Of a DNA stretch of 64,000 bases, positions 44,515-52,550 are shown piece after piece (position 1 is the stretch's first letter; each line of letters opens with the position of its first letter). The notes below the pieces were generated by a model. It had not been told where the DNA came from and ran no database searches. It saw nothing but the letters and a program-made list of their open reading frames with translations. This stretch comes from Saccharopolyspora rosea (GTDB taxonomy: Bacteria; Actinomycetota; Actinomycetes; Mycobacteriales; Pseudonocardiaceae), in contig NZ_CP102826.1 in the NCBI RefSeq assembly GCF_025643595.1, positions 4,960,001 to 5,024,000 on the forward strand, in the 5' to 3' direction. Made by a program: the position numbers and the translations under genes.

Positions 44515-46680
44515 TCAGCTGATCTTGCTCAGCAGGTCGGGGACGTCGAAGGACAGCACCGCGTCGCCGTAGGCGGCGCCGAGCCCGATGCGGCAGCCGA
44601 GATCGCGCCAGAAGCGGGCCTGCACGTCGGTGTCGATCTCGCCGACGCAGATGTCCGCGCCGCAGCGGGTGATCAACGGGACGATGCCGCGGACCGCGTC
44701 GACCTCGGGCGCGTCGAGCGCCGCGGGGCCCTCGGCCAGCGCGTCGTGGACCAGCTCCACCATGCCGTGGTCGAGCTGGACGACGTCGACCGGCAGGGTG
44801 CGCAGCTGGTGCAGTTCCTCCGCGGCGCCGGTGAAACCGTGCAACGCCGTGCGCACCCCGAGGGCGTCCAGGTGGTGGACGTTCTCCCGGGCCTCCTCGT
44901 GCGGGCCGAGCACCGCCGAGGTCGGGATGCACAGCCGCAGTTCCCCGCCTTCGCCCGGGTCGTCCGCGAGCGCCCGGCGGACCACCGCGACCAGGTCCGG
45001 GTCCTGCGCCTGGTTCGCGCTCAGCCGGACCGCCACGGCGGTCGGGTGCCCGTCGCGCCACCACTCGGCGCGGTGCTCGCAGACGGTGCGCAGCATCCAG
45101 TCGCGCAGCGAGAGCGTGACGCCGGAGCGTTCCGCCAGGCGCAAGCACTCGTGGTGCCGGATGGTGCCGAACTCCTCGGTCTCCCACAGCAGTTGCGCCT
45201 CGACCCCGTACGTCCGGCCGTCGCGCAGGTCCATCGCCGACCGGTACGCGACGTCGAACTCGCCGGTGGCCAGCCCGCCGGGCATCACGGCGGCCCGCTT
45301 GGCCTCCAGCCGCTCCTCCGGCGCCCGATCGGGGTCGAACAGCGCCCACTGCCGCTTGCCGACGGCTTCGGCGCGGCGCAGCGCGACGTCGGCGGCCCAC
45401 AGCATCTCGGTGGCGTCACCCTCGCCCGCCAGCCGCTGCACCACGCCGATGCTCGCGGACGTGGCGATGCCCTGGTCACCGACGTAGATCGGCTTGGACA
45501 GCGCGTCGTTGACCATCGCGACGAACTCGCCGACGCCCGGCGTGCCCTCGCGTTCCCACATCAGCACGGCGAACTCGGTACCGCCGAAGCGCGCGACCAG
45601 CGCCTCCTCGTTGTCGACGAGACCTTCCAGGCGCCGGGCGGCGAGCCGGATGACGTGGTCGCCGACGGCGTGCCCGAGACCGTCGTTGATCAGCTGGAAC
45701 CCGTCCAGCCCCAGGTGGTACAGCCCGAGCCGGGCGTTGGGCGGCAGGTTGCACAGCGCGGTCTCCAACCGGGTGCGGAAGAACTGCCGGTTCGGCAGGC
45801 CGGTCAGCGCGTCGTGCAGCGCCTGGTACTGGAACTGCTGCTGGAGCAGGTGCAGCTCGGTGATGTCCTCGACCATGGTCACCAGGCGGCGCGCCGAGCC
45901 GTCGGGGCCGCGCAGCACCGACAGCGCCAGGTAGGCCCACGCCTCCTCGCCCGAGGCGCGGACGAGGCGGACGCGCTCGTCGAGCCGTCCCGACCTCCCG
46001 GTCTCGGCGATCTCGGCGTAGGCGGCGGCGACGTACTCGGCGTCGTCGGGGTGGAACAGGTCGTGGATGGTCATCGACTCCAGGTCGGCGGACCGGTAGC
46101 CGAGGGTGTCCTCCCACGCCGGGTTCACCTGGACGAATTCGCCACCGAGCTCGCAGATGGCCACGCCGATCGGGGTGCTGCTGAACACCTCGCCGAACCG
46201 GGCCTCGCTGGCGGCCAGGTCGCGGTCGGCCTTGAGCTTGGACCGCAGCAGGGCGCGTTTGAGCGTCTCCTGCTGGATGAACGTGCTCTCCCGGTCGGCG
46301 GCGGCGTAGCCGACGGCGATGCCGGTGAGCAGCTGCACCAGCGGCCGGACCTGGCCGCCTCCGGGCTCGGCGACCAGGGCGTCGCGCAGCACCCGCAGGC
46401 TGATGCCGAGGCTCTCCTCGCCGGTGGCGTGGATGCGGACCAGCCGGTCGCCGACCGACCGGCCCACCTCGTCCAGTTCGGACGCCCCGTCGAGCGCCCG
46501 CACGACCTCCTCGACGAGTTCCCGCAGGGCGTCCTCCACGGCCTGGCGGGACATCGGGATGTACGAGGCAGTGCTCAGCTCGGCAGCCCACCGGCCGGCC
46601 ACCTCGGCCTGCCACCGGTCGTCCCGCCGCTGCGACGTCAGCACCTCCGGGCCGCCTCTCGGGTCGTCCGGGGATCGCAC
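44515..46680 (-). CDS. PAS-GGDEF-EAL signalling protein with degenerate active sites
   Basis: A 721-residue cytosolic protein: N-terminal helical sensor (about 1-150; ELSTASYIPMSRQAVEDALRE in parts), PAS (about 155-275; FSSTPIGVAICELGGEFVQVN), a GGDEF-like domain (LHDALTGLPNRQFFRTRLE; signature ARFGGTEFAVL) and an EAL-like domain (GVEAQLLWE; VDVVQLDHGMV). GGTEF replaces GGDEF and EAQ replaces EAL, and later catalytic acidic residues of the EAL domain are not recognisable. It is therefore more likely a receptor or scaffold than a cyclic-di-GMP enzyme. GTG 46680 (AGGTGGG upstream) was preferred to ATG 46737; the start is uncertain. Confidence 0.8.
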   Translation of the reverse strand: MRSPDDPRGGPEVLTSQRRDDRWQAEVAGRWAAELSTASYIPMSRQAVEDALRELVEEVVRALDGASELDEVGRSVGDRLVRIHATGEESLGISLRVLRDALVAEPGGGQVRPLVQLLTGIAVGYAAADRESTFIQQETLKRALLRSKLKADRDLAASEARFGEVFSSTPIGVAICELGGEFVQVNPAWEDTLGYRSADLESMTIHDLFHPDDAEYVAAAYAEIAETGRSGRLDERVRLVRASGEEAWAYLALSVLRGPDGSARRLVTMVEDITELHLLQQQFQYQALHDALTGLPNRQFFRTRLETALCNLPPNARLGLYHLGLDGFQLINDGLGHAVGDHVIRLAARRLEGLVDNEEALVARFGGTEFAVLMWEREGTPGVGEFVAMVNDALSKPIYVGDQGIATSASIGVVQRLAGEGDATEMLWAADVALRRAEAVGKRQWALFDPDRAPEERLEAKRAAVMPGGLATGEFDVAYRSAMDLRDGRTYGVEAQLLWETEEFGTIRHHECLRLAERSGVTLSLRDWMLRTVCEHRAEWWRDGHPTAVAVRLSANQAQDPDLVAVVRRALADDPGEGGELRLCIPTSAVLGPHEEARENVHHLDALGVRTALHGFTGAAEELHQLRTLPVDVVQLDHGMVELVHDALAEGPAALDAPEVDAVRGIVPLITRCGADICVGEIDTDVQARFWRDLGCRIGLGAAYGDAVLSFDVPDLLSKIS

Positions 46681-46784
46681 CTCAACCCACCTGTCCGTCG
46701 ACTCGCACCACGCGCCCCCCGCGGGCGCCACCAGCATGGTCGGTCATCGGGCCACCGACCGCCGCACCACCCCGACACCACCGA

Positions 46785-47600
46785 TCACGGCTTGCGCCCC
46801 ACCCCCGCGTAGATCTGCGAGGCGCCCGGCAGCCGAGCCGCCAGCTCGGGGCGTTCCGGCCGCCACAGCGCGGTGCCCACCACCCCCGGCTCGACCAGGT
46901 CGAAACCGGTGAACAGCTCGGTGACCTCGGCGTGCGTGCGGGTGTGCACCGGGTCGGAGCTGCGCCGCATCACCTCCACCACCTCGGCCATCTCGTCGGG
47001 GCTGACGTCCGCGGTGAAGTGCGACAGGGCGAGGTAGCTGCCGGACGGGAGCGCATCGCGGTAGCGCCCGATGATGCCGGGCGCGTCCCGATCGTGCGGC
47101 ACGAAGTGGAACACCCCGGCCATGATCAGCCCGACCGGCCGGGAGAAGTCCAGCAGCGTCCGGGTTTCCGGGTGCTGGAGGACGCTCGCCGGGTCGAGCA
47201 TGTCGGTCTGCACGATGGTGGCGTTCTCGTTGCCCTCCAACAGGAGTTGGGCGTGCGCGACCGCGACCGACTCGTAGTCGACGTACACCACCCGGGCCTG
47301 CGGGTCGATGCCCTGCGCCACCTCGTGGACGTTGCCGACCGTCGGAATTCCCGAGCCGATGTCGAGGAACTGCCGCACTCCCTGCTCGGCCATGAAGACC
47401 ACGGCGCGGCGCAGGAACGCGCGGTTGAGCCGCGCGACGTGGCGGGCGCTCGGCAGCGCGGCCAGGAAGCGCTCGGCCAACTCGCGGTCGGCGGCGAAGT
47501 TGTGCGCACCGCCGAGCAGGTAGTCGTAGAGCCGCGCCGCGCTCGGGACTTCCTCGTCGACCCCTGGCGGTACCCATGTCCCCGAATCGGTCAAGGCCAT
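46785..47600 (-). CDS. SAM-dependent methyltransferase, DUF574 family
   Basis: A 271-residue member of the actinomycete DUF574 methyltransferases: SAARLYDYLLGGAHNFAADRE opening (in part LYDYLLGGAHNFAAD), FLDIGSGIPTVGNVHE SAM loop, VVYVDYESVAVAHA and VGLIMAGVFHFVPHD. Substrate unknown. These genes are numerous in Streptomyces-like genomes. ATG 47600. The upstream 196 bp (47601-47796) contain no other gene. Confidence 0.88.
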   Translation of the reverse strand: MALTDSGTWVPPGVDEEVPSAARLYDYLLGGAHNFAADRELAERFLAALPSARHVARLNRAFLRRAVVFMAEQGVRQFLDIGSGIPTVGNVHEVAQGIDPQARVVYVDYESVAVAHAQLLLEGNENATIVQTDMLDPASVLQHPETRTLLDFSRPVGLIMAGVFHFVPHDRDAPGIIGRYRDALPSGSYLALSHFTADVSPDEMAEVVEVMRRSSDPVHTRTHAEVTELFTGFDLVEPGVVGTALWRPERPELAARLPGASQIYAGVGRKP

Positions 47601-47796
47601 CCCTCGCCTCGTCGTGCCGCTGCGTGCCGCCCAGACTACTGGGTGACATCAACTGCCCCCGCAGGGCGTAACCTGGACGCGACCATCCGTATCGATCGAG
47701 ATCAGCGTTCGGGCCTGCTCCGCACGCGGCGTCAGCTGCTTCCCCCATCGGGGAAGCACGCAGGTGAGATGCACCGCCGGTCCCCGGGCGCCCGGG

Positions 47797-48720
47797 TCAC
47801 GCGTGCTCCGCCTCCAGCGAAGCGCCCTCGGCGACGAGGGCGTCCAGCTCGGCGACCTCGTCGGCGGCCAGTTCCACCCCGCCTGCCGCGGTGTTGTCCT
47901 CCAGGTGCTCCACCGACGAGGTGCCCGGGATCAGCAGCACGTTCGGCGACCGCTGCAACAGCCACGCCAACGACACCTGCGCCTGCGTCGCCCCGTGCCG
48001 CTCGGCGACGCGCCGCAGCACGTCGTCCTCGCGGGCCCGGCTGTCGGCGAACCCGGAGCCCAGCGGGAAGAACGGCACGAACGCCACGCCCTCCTCGGCG
48101 GTGCGCCGCAGCAGTTCCTCGGAGGTCCGGTCGACGACGTTGTAGAGGTTCTGCACGGCCGCGATCGGCAGCACCTCCCGCGCCCGCTCGAACAGCGGAC
48201 CGGACACGTTGGACAGACCGACGTTGCGGACCAGCCCCTCCTCGCGCAGCTCCGCCAACGCGCCGAGCTGGTCGTCGAGCGCGATGCCCGGCAGGTCCCC
48301 CGTGTGCCGCAGGTAGACCAGGTGCAGCGCGTCGACGCGCAGCCTGCGCAGGTTGTCGTGCACCTGGGCCCGCAACGCGTCGGGGTGGCCGAGCGGCAGC
48401 CAGCCGCCCCGGTGGTCGCGGTAGGCGCCGATCTTGGTGGCCAGCACCAGGTCCTCGGCGTAGGGGTGCAGCGCCTCGGCGATCAGCTCGTTGACCACCC
48501 ACGGGCCGTAGAAGTCGCTGGTGTCGATGTGGTCGATGCCCAGTTCCACGGCGCGGCGCAGCACGCGGACCGCGCGGTCGCGGTCGGCCGGCGGCCCGAA
48601 CACACCGGGACCGGCCAGTTGCATGGCGCCGAACCCGATGCGCCGGACGGTCAGATCAGCGGTCAGCGGGAACGTCCCGCCCAACGAAGCAGCACTCGTC
48701 ACGCCGCGATGTTGCTCCAT
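47797..48720 (-). CDS. Aldo/keto reductase
   Basis: A 307-residue NADPH-dependent TIM-barrel AKR (YajO/Tas-like branch). Catalytic tetrad candidates: Asp/Tyr in DTSDFYGPWVVNE, Lys in LVLATKIGAYRD, and the position of the fourth residue in LHLVYLRHTGDLPG (His). Cofactor loop near the end: LIPGTSSVEHLEDNTAAGGV. Substrate unknown; it stands between methyltransferase and protease genes on the same strand. ATG 48720. Confidence 0.9.
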   Translation of the reverse strand: MEQHRGVTSAASLGGTFPLTADLTVRRIGFGAMQLAGPGVFGPPADRDRAVRVLRRAVELGIDHIDTSDFYGPWVVNELIAEALHPYAEDLVLATKIGAYRDHRGGWLPLGHPDALRAQVHDNLRRLRVDALHLVYLRHTGDLPGIALDDQLGALAELREEGLVRNVGLSNVSGPLFERAREVLPIAAVQNLYNVVDRTSEELLRRTAEEGVAFVPFFPLGSGFADSRAREDDVLRRVAERHGATQAQVSLAWLLQRSPNVLLIPGTSSVEHLEDNTAAGGVELAADEVAELDALVAEGASLEAEHA

Positions 48721-48748
48721 CCGAGGGCGTCGAGCAACGAGCGAACCC

Positions 48749-49456
48749 TCACACCTGCGGCATGACCAGCAGCCACTGCGCGCCGACGACGAGGGCGGCG
48801 ATGCCGACCAGGAACCAGGTGCCCAGCCACACGCCGCCGGGCAGCCCGGTGAGCCGGGCGAGCTGGTCGGCGTCGGACTCGGAGGCCCGGCCGCGGACGC
48901 GCTTGCCGCGCAGCTCGGCGATCGGGCGGATCCCGCCGAACAGCAGGAACCAGCTGAGCAGCGCGCAGCAGGACGCCTGCCAGGCGGGAGTGGCGTACCA
49001 GGACACCGCGAACAGCACCGCGCCGGTGATGACCACCGACAGCACGCCGTAGGCGTTGCGGATCGCCAGCAGCATCACCACGAGCAGGCCGATGCACACC
49101 CACAGCATCACCCGCGCCAGGTCGGCGGTGACCAGCCAGGCGCCGCCGAGCCCGAGCAGCGACACGGCCGGATAGCCGGCGAGCAGGGTGAACACCATGC
49201 CAGGCCCGTGCGCCTTGCCGGTCGACACGGTCAGCCCCGAGGTGTCGGAGTGCAACCGGATCCCGTTGAGCTTGCGGCCGCTGAGCAGCGCGACGACGGC
49301 GTGCCCGCCCTCGTGCGCGATCGTCACCACGTTGCGCAGCACCCGCCACGTGCTCCGGTAGCACACCAGCACGAGCGCCACGACGCCGACGACCAGCGCC
49401 GTCACGTTGCCGGTGTCGAGCAGCCGCGCGGTCCACTCCCGCACCAATTCGTCCAC
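48749..49456 (-). CDS. M50B-like membrane zinc peptidase
   Basis: A 235-residue membrane protein with about six hydrophobic helices. HEGGH at about residue 48 is the HExxH zinc motif inside a membrane segment, followed by AVVALLSGRKLNGIRLH, as in the small M50B-like (peptidase_M50B) proteins of actinobacteria. A third zinc ligand is not obvious. Role unknown; intramembrane proteolysis is possible. GTG 49456 was chosen since homologous sequence begins near VDELVREW; the frame extends to 49573, overlapping the dispersed element. Confidence 0.72.
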   Translation of the reverse strand: MDELVREWTARLLDTGNVTALVVGVVALVLVCYRSTWRVLRNVVTIAHEGGHAVVALLSGRKLNGIRLHSDTSGLTVSTGKAHGPGMVFTLLAGYPAVSLLGLGGAWLVTADLARVMLWVCIGLLVVMLLAIRNAYGVLSVVITGAVLFAVSWYATPAWQASCCALLSWFLLFGGIRPIAELRGKRVRGRASESDADQLARLTGLPGGVWLGTWFLVGIAALVVGAQWLLVMPQV

Positions 49457-49551
49457 AGTGGATAACTCCGGTTCGTGCGCTCGGAAACCGCCGACCAGGG
49501 TAGCTGCGGCGCACCGCGCGGGGACGTGTGCTCGCTCACCCGCCGGAACCG

Positions 49552-49640
49552 GAGCGGTGGCGAGACCACTCACCCAACGGGAGAAAGCGGCGAACGCGCT
49601 CGCGATCGTCCTGACGGGCCGGTTCGAGGACAGGCGCTCA
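49552..49640 (-). repeat. Stop-codon-anchored dispersed element, copy 2 (reversed)
   Basis: On the minus strand it begins with the lacI stop (TGAGCGCCTGTCCTCGAACC) and ends with a GGTGAGTGGTCTCGCC word, matching copy 1 at both ends, with an AAGCGG-like hairpin region between. The central part is more diverged than between copies 1 and 3. Confidence 0.6.
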
Positions 49641-50618
49641 GCCCGAGGCGCGTTCGACGAATTCCGGCGTGATGGCGATGCGGCGCGCGGCCGACTCGGT
49701 GCCCGCGAGCCGGGCGTCGAGGACGCGGACCGCTTCGGCGGCGATCTGGTCCTGCGGCTGGCGCACGGTGGTCAGCGGCGGCTGCGCGAGCTCGGCGTAC
49801 GGGATGTCGTCGAAGCCGGTGACGCGGACGTCCTCGGGCACCCGCACGCCCGCCTCCGCCAGCGCGCTGAGCACGCCGAGGGCGATGGTGTCGTTGCCGC
49901 ACACGATGCCGTCCGGCAGCGCCGCGCGGGCCAGCAGGCGCTGCGCCGCGCACTGCCCCCACTCCTTGCTGAAGTCGCCGAGCAGCACGTCCGAACCGGA
50001 CTCCCCCGCGCTGCGGCGGTAGCCGTCGAGGCGGGCCTGCGCCGCCGAGTCGGTGGGCTCCGAACCGACGAACACCAGTCGTCGGCAGCCGCGCTCCACC
50101 AGGTGCCGGACCACGCGCAGGATGCCCGCCTCGTTGTCCACCCCGACCCAGCTGCCGTCGAAGCCGTCCACCCGCAGGTCCAGCTGGATCACCGGGACGC
50201 GCGCGGCGGCCGCCTCCATCACCTCGCGGCTGCGCTCCCGGTGGCACGGGATCAGCACCATCGCGTCGACCCGCCGGTCCAGCAGGGCCCGCACCTGCTG
50301 CTGCTCGGTCTCCGGGTCGTAGTGCGAGTTGGCCAGCAGCAGGCTGCGCTGCCCGCCCTGCAGCTCCTGCTCGACCGCCTCGACGAGGGTGGCGAAGAAC
50401 GGGTTGGCGATCTTCGGCACGACCATGCCGGTGGTGTGCGTGGTCCGGCTGCGCAGCGCGGCCGCGACGACGTTCGGTTCGTAGCGCAGGTCCCGGGCCG
50501 CGGCGAGCACCTTCTCGCGGTTCTCCTGGCGGACACCGCGTTGTCCGGACAGCGCGCGCGAGGCGGTGGCCACCGAGACCCCGGCACGCGCCGCCACGTC
50601 GTGGATCGTGACGCTCAC
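49638..50618 (-). CDS. LacI-family transcriptional repressor
   Basis: A 326-residue LacI protein: helix-turn-helix with hinge (about 1-58; TIHDVAARAGVSVATASRAL; AAALRSRTTHTTGMVVP) and a periplasmic-binding-like effector domain (PKIANPFFATLVEAVEQEL; DAMVLIPCHRERS; VRVTGFDDIPYAELAQPPLT). Divergent from the sugar ABC transporter genes, with two matching operator arms in the gap, so it should repress the transporter until its sugar is present. GTG 50618 has AAGGAG 5 nt upstream. Confidence 0.93.
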   Translation of the reverse strand: MSVTIHDVAARAGVSVATASRALSGQRGVRQENREKVLAAARDLRYEPNVVAAALRSRTTHTTGMVVPKIANPFFATLVEAVEQELQGGQRSLLLANSHYDPETEQQQVRALLDRRVDAMVLIPCHRERSREVMEAAAARVPVIQLDLRVDGFDGSWVGVDNEAGILRVVRHLVERGCRRLVFVGSEPTDSAAQARLDGYRRSAGESGSDVLLGDFSKEWGQCAAQRLLARAALPDGIVCGNDTIALGVLSALAEAGVRVPEDVRVTGFDDIPYAELAQPPLTTVRQPQDQIAAEAVRVLDARLAGTESAARRIAITPEFVERASG

Positions 50619-50644
50619 TGCACTCCTTCCCGCAGAGCTACGAG

Positions 50645-50727
50645 TGTAATCGGTTTCGCCACGAACTCACCTCTTGACAGCCGCTTTCGGGTGGTTCAGA
50701 GTTGCTCCGCTGCGGAAACCGATTACA
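50645..50727. promoter_or_regulatory. LacI operator pair flanking a TTGACA promoter
   Basis: TGTAATCGGTTTC (50645-50657) and its exact reverse complement GAAACCGATTACA (50715-50727), 70 bp centre to centre. TTGACA (50674-50679) lies between them; a weak -10 (CAGAGT, 50697-50702) is 17 bp further. Each arm contains the CGGTTT/AAACCG core of LacI-type sites. Looping between the two sites would close the promoter. Confidence 0.8.
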
Positions 50728-50774
50728 TCGCGTTTCCACCCGGCTCAACGACGAGCGGAAAGGCTGGCACGGCG

Positions 50775-52550
50775 ATGGCCGACGACTCGCACCAGGGGCA
50801 CCTGGAGCTGATCGGGGTCTCGAAGGTCTACCCCGGCGTGCGCGCGCTGGACGCGGTGGACTTCGACGTGCGCCCCGGCGAGGTGCACGTGCTGCTCGGC
50901 GAGAACGGCGCGGGCAAGAGCACCCTGATCAAGACCATGGCCGGAGTGCACCAGCCGGACACCGGCGAGGTGCGGGTGGACGGCCGCCCGGTGCGGCTGC
51001 GCGGCCCCGAGGACGCCGAGCGGTTCGGCGTGTCCACCATCCACCAGGAGATGGCGCTGGTCCCCCAGCTCACCGTCGCGGAGAACATCTTCCTGGGGCC
51101 CGCCCGTCGCCCGGCCACCACCCCCCACGGAGGCGCTGACACGCCGCGGCAATCCACCCGTCGCCCGGCCACCACCCCCCACGGAGGCGCTGACACGCCG
51201 CGGCAATCCACCCGTCGCCCGGCCACCACCCCCCACGGAGGCGCTGACACGCCGCGGCAATCCACCCGTCGCCCGGCCACCACCCCCCACGGAGGCGCTG
51301 ACACGCCGCAGCAGTCCACCCGTCGCCCCTCGCAAGACGGCCGCGCCCGCCGCGGCCTCCTCAGCCGGTTCGGCATCGTCGACCGGTCCGCCATGCGCCG
51401 ACAGGCGCGCGAGCTGGTCGAGCGCATGGGACTGGACCTCGACGTCGACGCCGTCGTCGGGGACCTCGGCGTGGCGCAGCGGCAGACCGTGGAGATCGCC
51501 AAGGCGCTCAGCCTGGACGCCCGGTTCCTCATCATGGACGAGCCGACCGCGGTGCTCAGCCGCGCCGAGGTGGACCGGCTGTTCGGCATCGTGCGGGACC
51601 TGACCGCGCACGGCGTCGGCGTCGTGTTCATCTCCCACCTGCTCGACGAGGTCGCCGAGATCGGCGACCGGGTCACGGTGCTGCGCGACGGCGCCAAGGT
51701 CGCCGAGGTCCCCGCCGACACCGACCAGGACGAGCTGGTGCGGCTCATGGTCGGCCGCACCGTCGAGCAGCAGTACCCGCCGCGCGAGGCCGAGATCGGC
51801 GACGTGCGGCTGGAGGTGCGCGGCCTGACCGCGCACGGCGTGCTGTCGGACATCAGCTTCACCGCGCGCGCCGGCGAGGTCGTCGGCATCGGCGGGCTGG
51901 TCGGCGCGGGCCGCACCGAGCTGGTCCGCGCGCTGTTCGGCGCGGACCGCTACGACCGGGGCGAAGTGCTGGTCGAGGGCCGCCGCGTCCCGCCGGGCGA
52001 CATCGCCGCGGCGCGTGGCGCGGGCCTGGCCCTGGTGCCCGAGGACCGCGCCGGGCAGGGGCTGGTGCTGGGCGCGTCGGTGGCCGAGAACCTCGGGCTG
52101 GCCACGCTGTCCGACCGCACCCGCGCCGGCCTGGTCGACCTCGCCGACCAGCGCCGCCGGGCCGAGGAGTCGGTGCGGCGGCTGCGGATCCGGGTGGCCG
52201 GGCTGGACCAGCCCGCGGTCACGCTCTCCGGCGGCAACCAGCAGAAGATCGTCATCGGCAAGTGGCTGCTGGCCCAGCCCCGGGTGCTGGTGCTCGACGA
52301 GCCGACCCGCGGCATCGACGTCGGCGTTCGCGCCGAGATCTACGAGCTGATCAACGAACTCGCCCGCGCCGGCACCGCGGTGCTGGTGGTCTCCAGCGAC
52401 CTGCCCGAACTGCTCGGGCTCAGCGACCGCGTGCTGGTGATGGCCGACGGCCGGCTGCGCGGGGAACTCACCGGTGCCGAGGCGACCCAGGAACGCGTGC
52501 TGGCGCTTGCGGTCTCGGCCGACGACACACGAGGAGAAACCGATGCCTGA
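50775..52550 (+). CDS. Ribose-type sugar ABC transporter ATPase with in-frame repeat insertion
   Basis: A 591-residue RbsA/MglA-type protein with two ABC domains. First domain: Walker A LLGENGAGKSTLIKTMAGVH, Q-loop near MALVPQLTVAENIFLG, Walker B ARFLIMDEPTAVLS. Second domain: VVGIGGLVGAGRTELVRALFG (degenerate Walker A, normal for the family), signature VTLSGGNQQKIVIGKWL, and VLVLDEPTRGIDVG. Residues about 111-182 are four copies of an 18-residue unit (RRPATTPHGGADTPRQST) placed just after NIFLGPA. The site is between the Q-loop and the helical domain, and all motifs remain. Normal members are about 500-515 residues. ATG 50775. Overlaps the fusion permease gene by 8 bp. Confidence 0.9.
   Translation: MADDSHQGHLELIGVSKVYPGVRALDAVDFDVRPGEVHVLLGENGAGKSTLIKTMAGVHQPDTGEVRVDGRPVRLRGPEDAERFGVSTIHQEMALVPQLTVAENIFLGPARRPATTPHGGADTPRQSTRRPATTPHGGADTPRQSTRRPATTPHGGADTPRQSTRRPATTPHGGADTPQQSTRRPSQDGRARRGLLSRFGIVDRSAMRRQARELVERMGLDLDVDAVVGDLGVAQRQTVEIAKALSLDARFLIMDEPTAVLSRAEVDRLFGIVRDLTAHGVGVVFISHLLDEVAEIGDRVTVLRDGAKVAEVPADTDQDELVRLMVGRTVEQQYPPREAEIGDVRLEVRGLTAHGVLSDISFTARAGEVVGIGGLVGAGRTELVRALFGADRYDRGEVLVEGRRVPPGDIAAARGAGLALVPEDRAGQGLVLGASVAENLGLATLSDRTRAGLVDLADQRRRAEESVRRLRIRVAGLDQPAVTLSGGNQQKIVIGKWLLAQPRVLVLDEPTRGIDVGVRAEIYELINELARAGTAVLVVSSDLPELLGLSDRVLVMADGRLRGELTGAEATQERVLALAVSADDTRGETDA
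51105..51320 (+). repeat. Four tandem 54-bp units inside the ATPase gene
   Basis: Units at 51105, 51159, 51213 and 51267. The first three are identical; the fourth differs by G-to-A and A-to-G changes near its end. 54 is a multiple of 3 so the frame is kept. The left part of the unit matches the intergenic copy at 25529-25570. Confidence 0.95.

Noticed and set aside
51105..51320. CRISPR-like array
   Set aside because: 54-bp units abut without unique spacers and keep the reading frame of an ABC ATPase.
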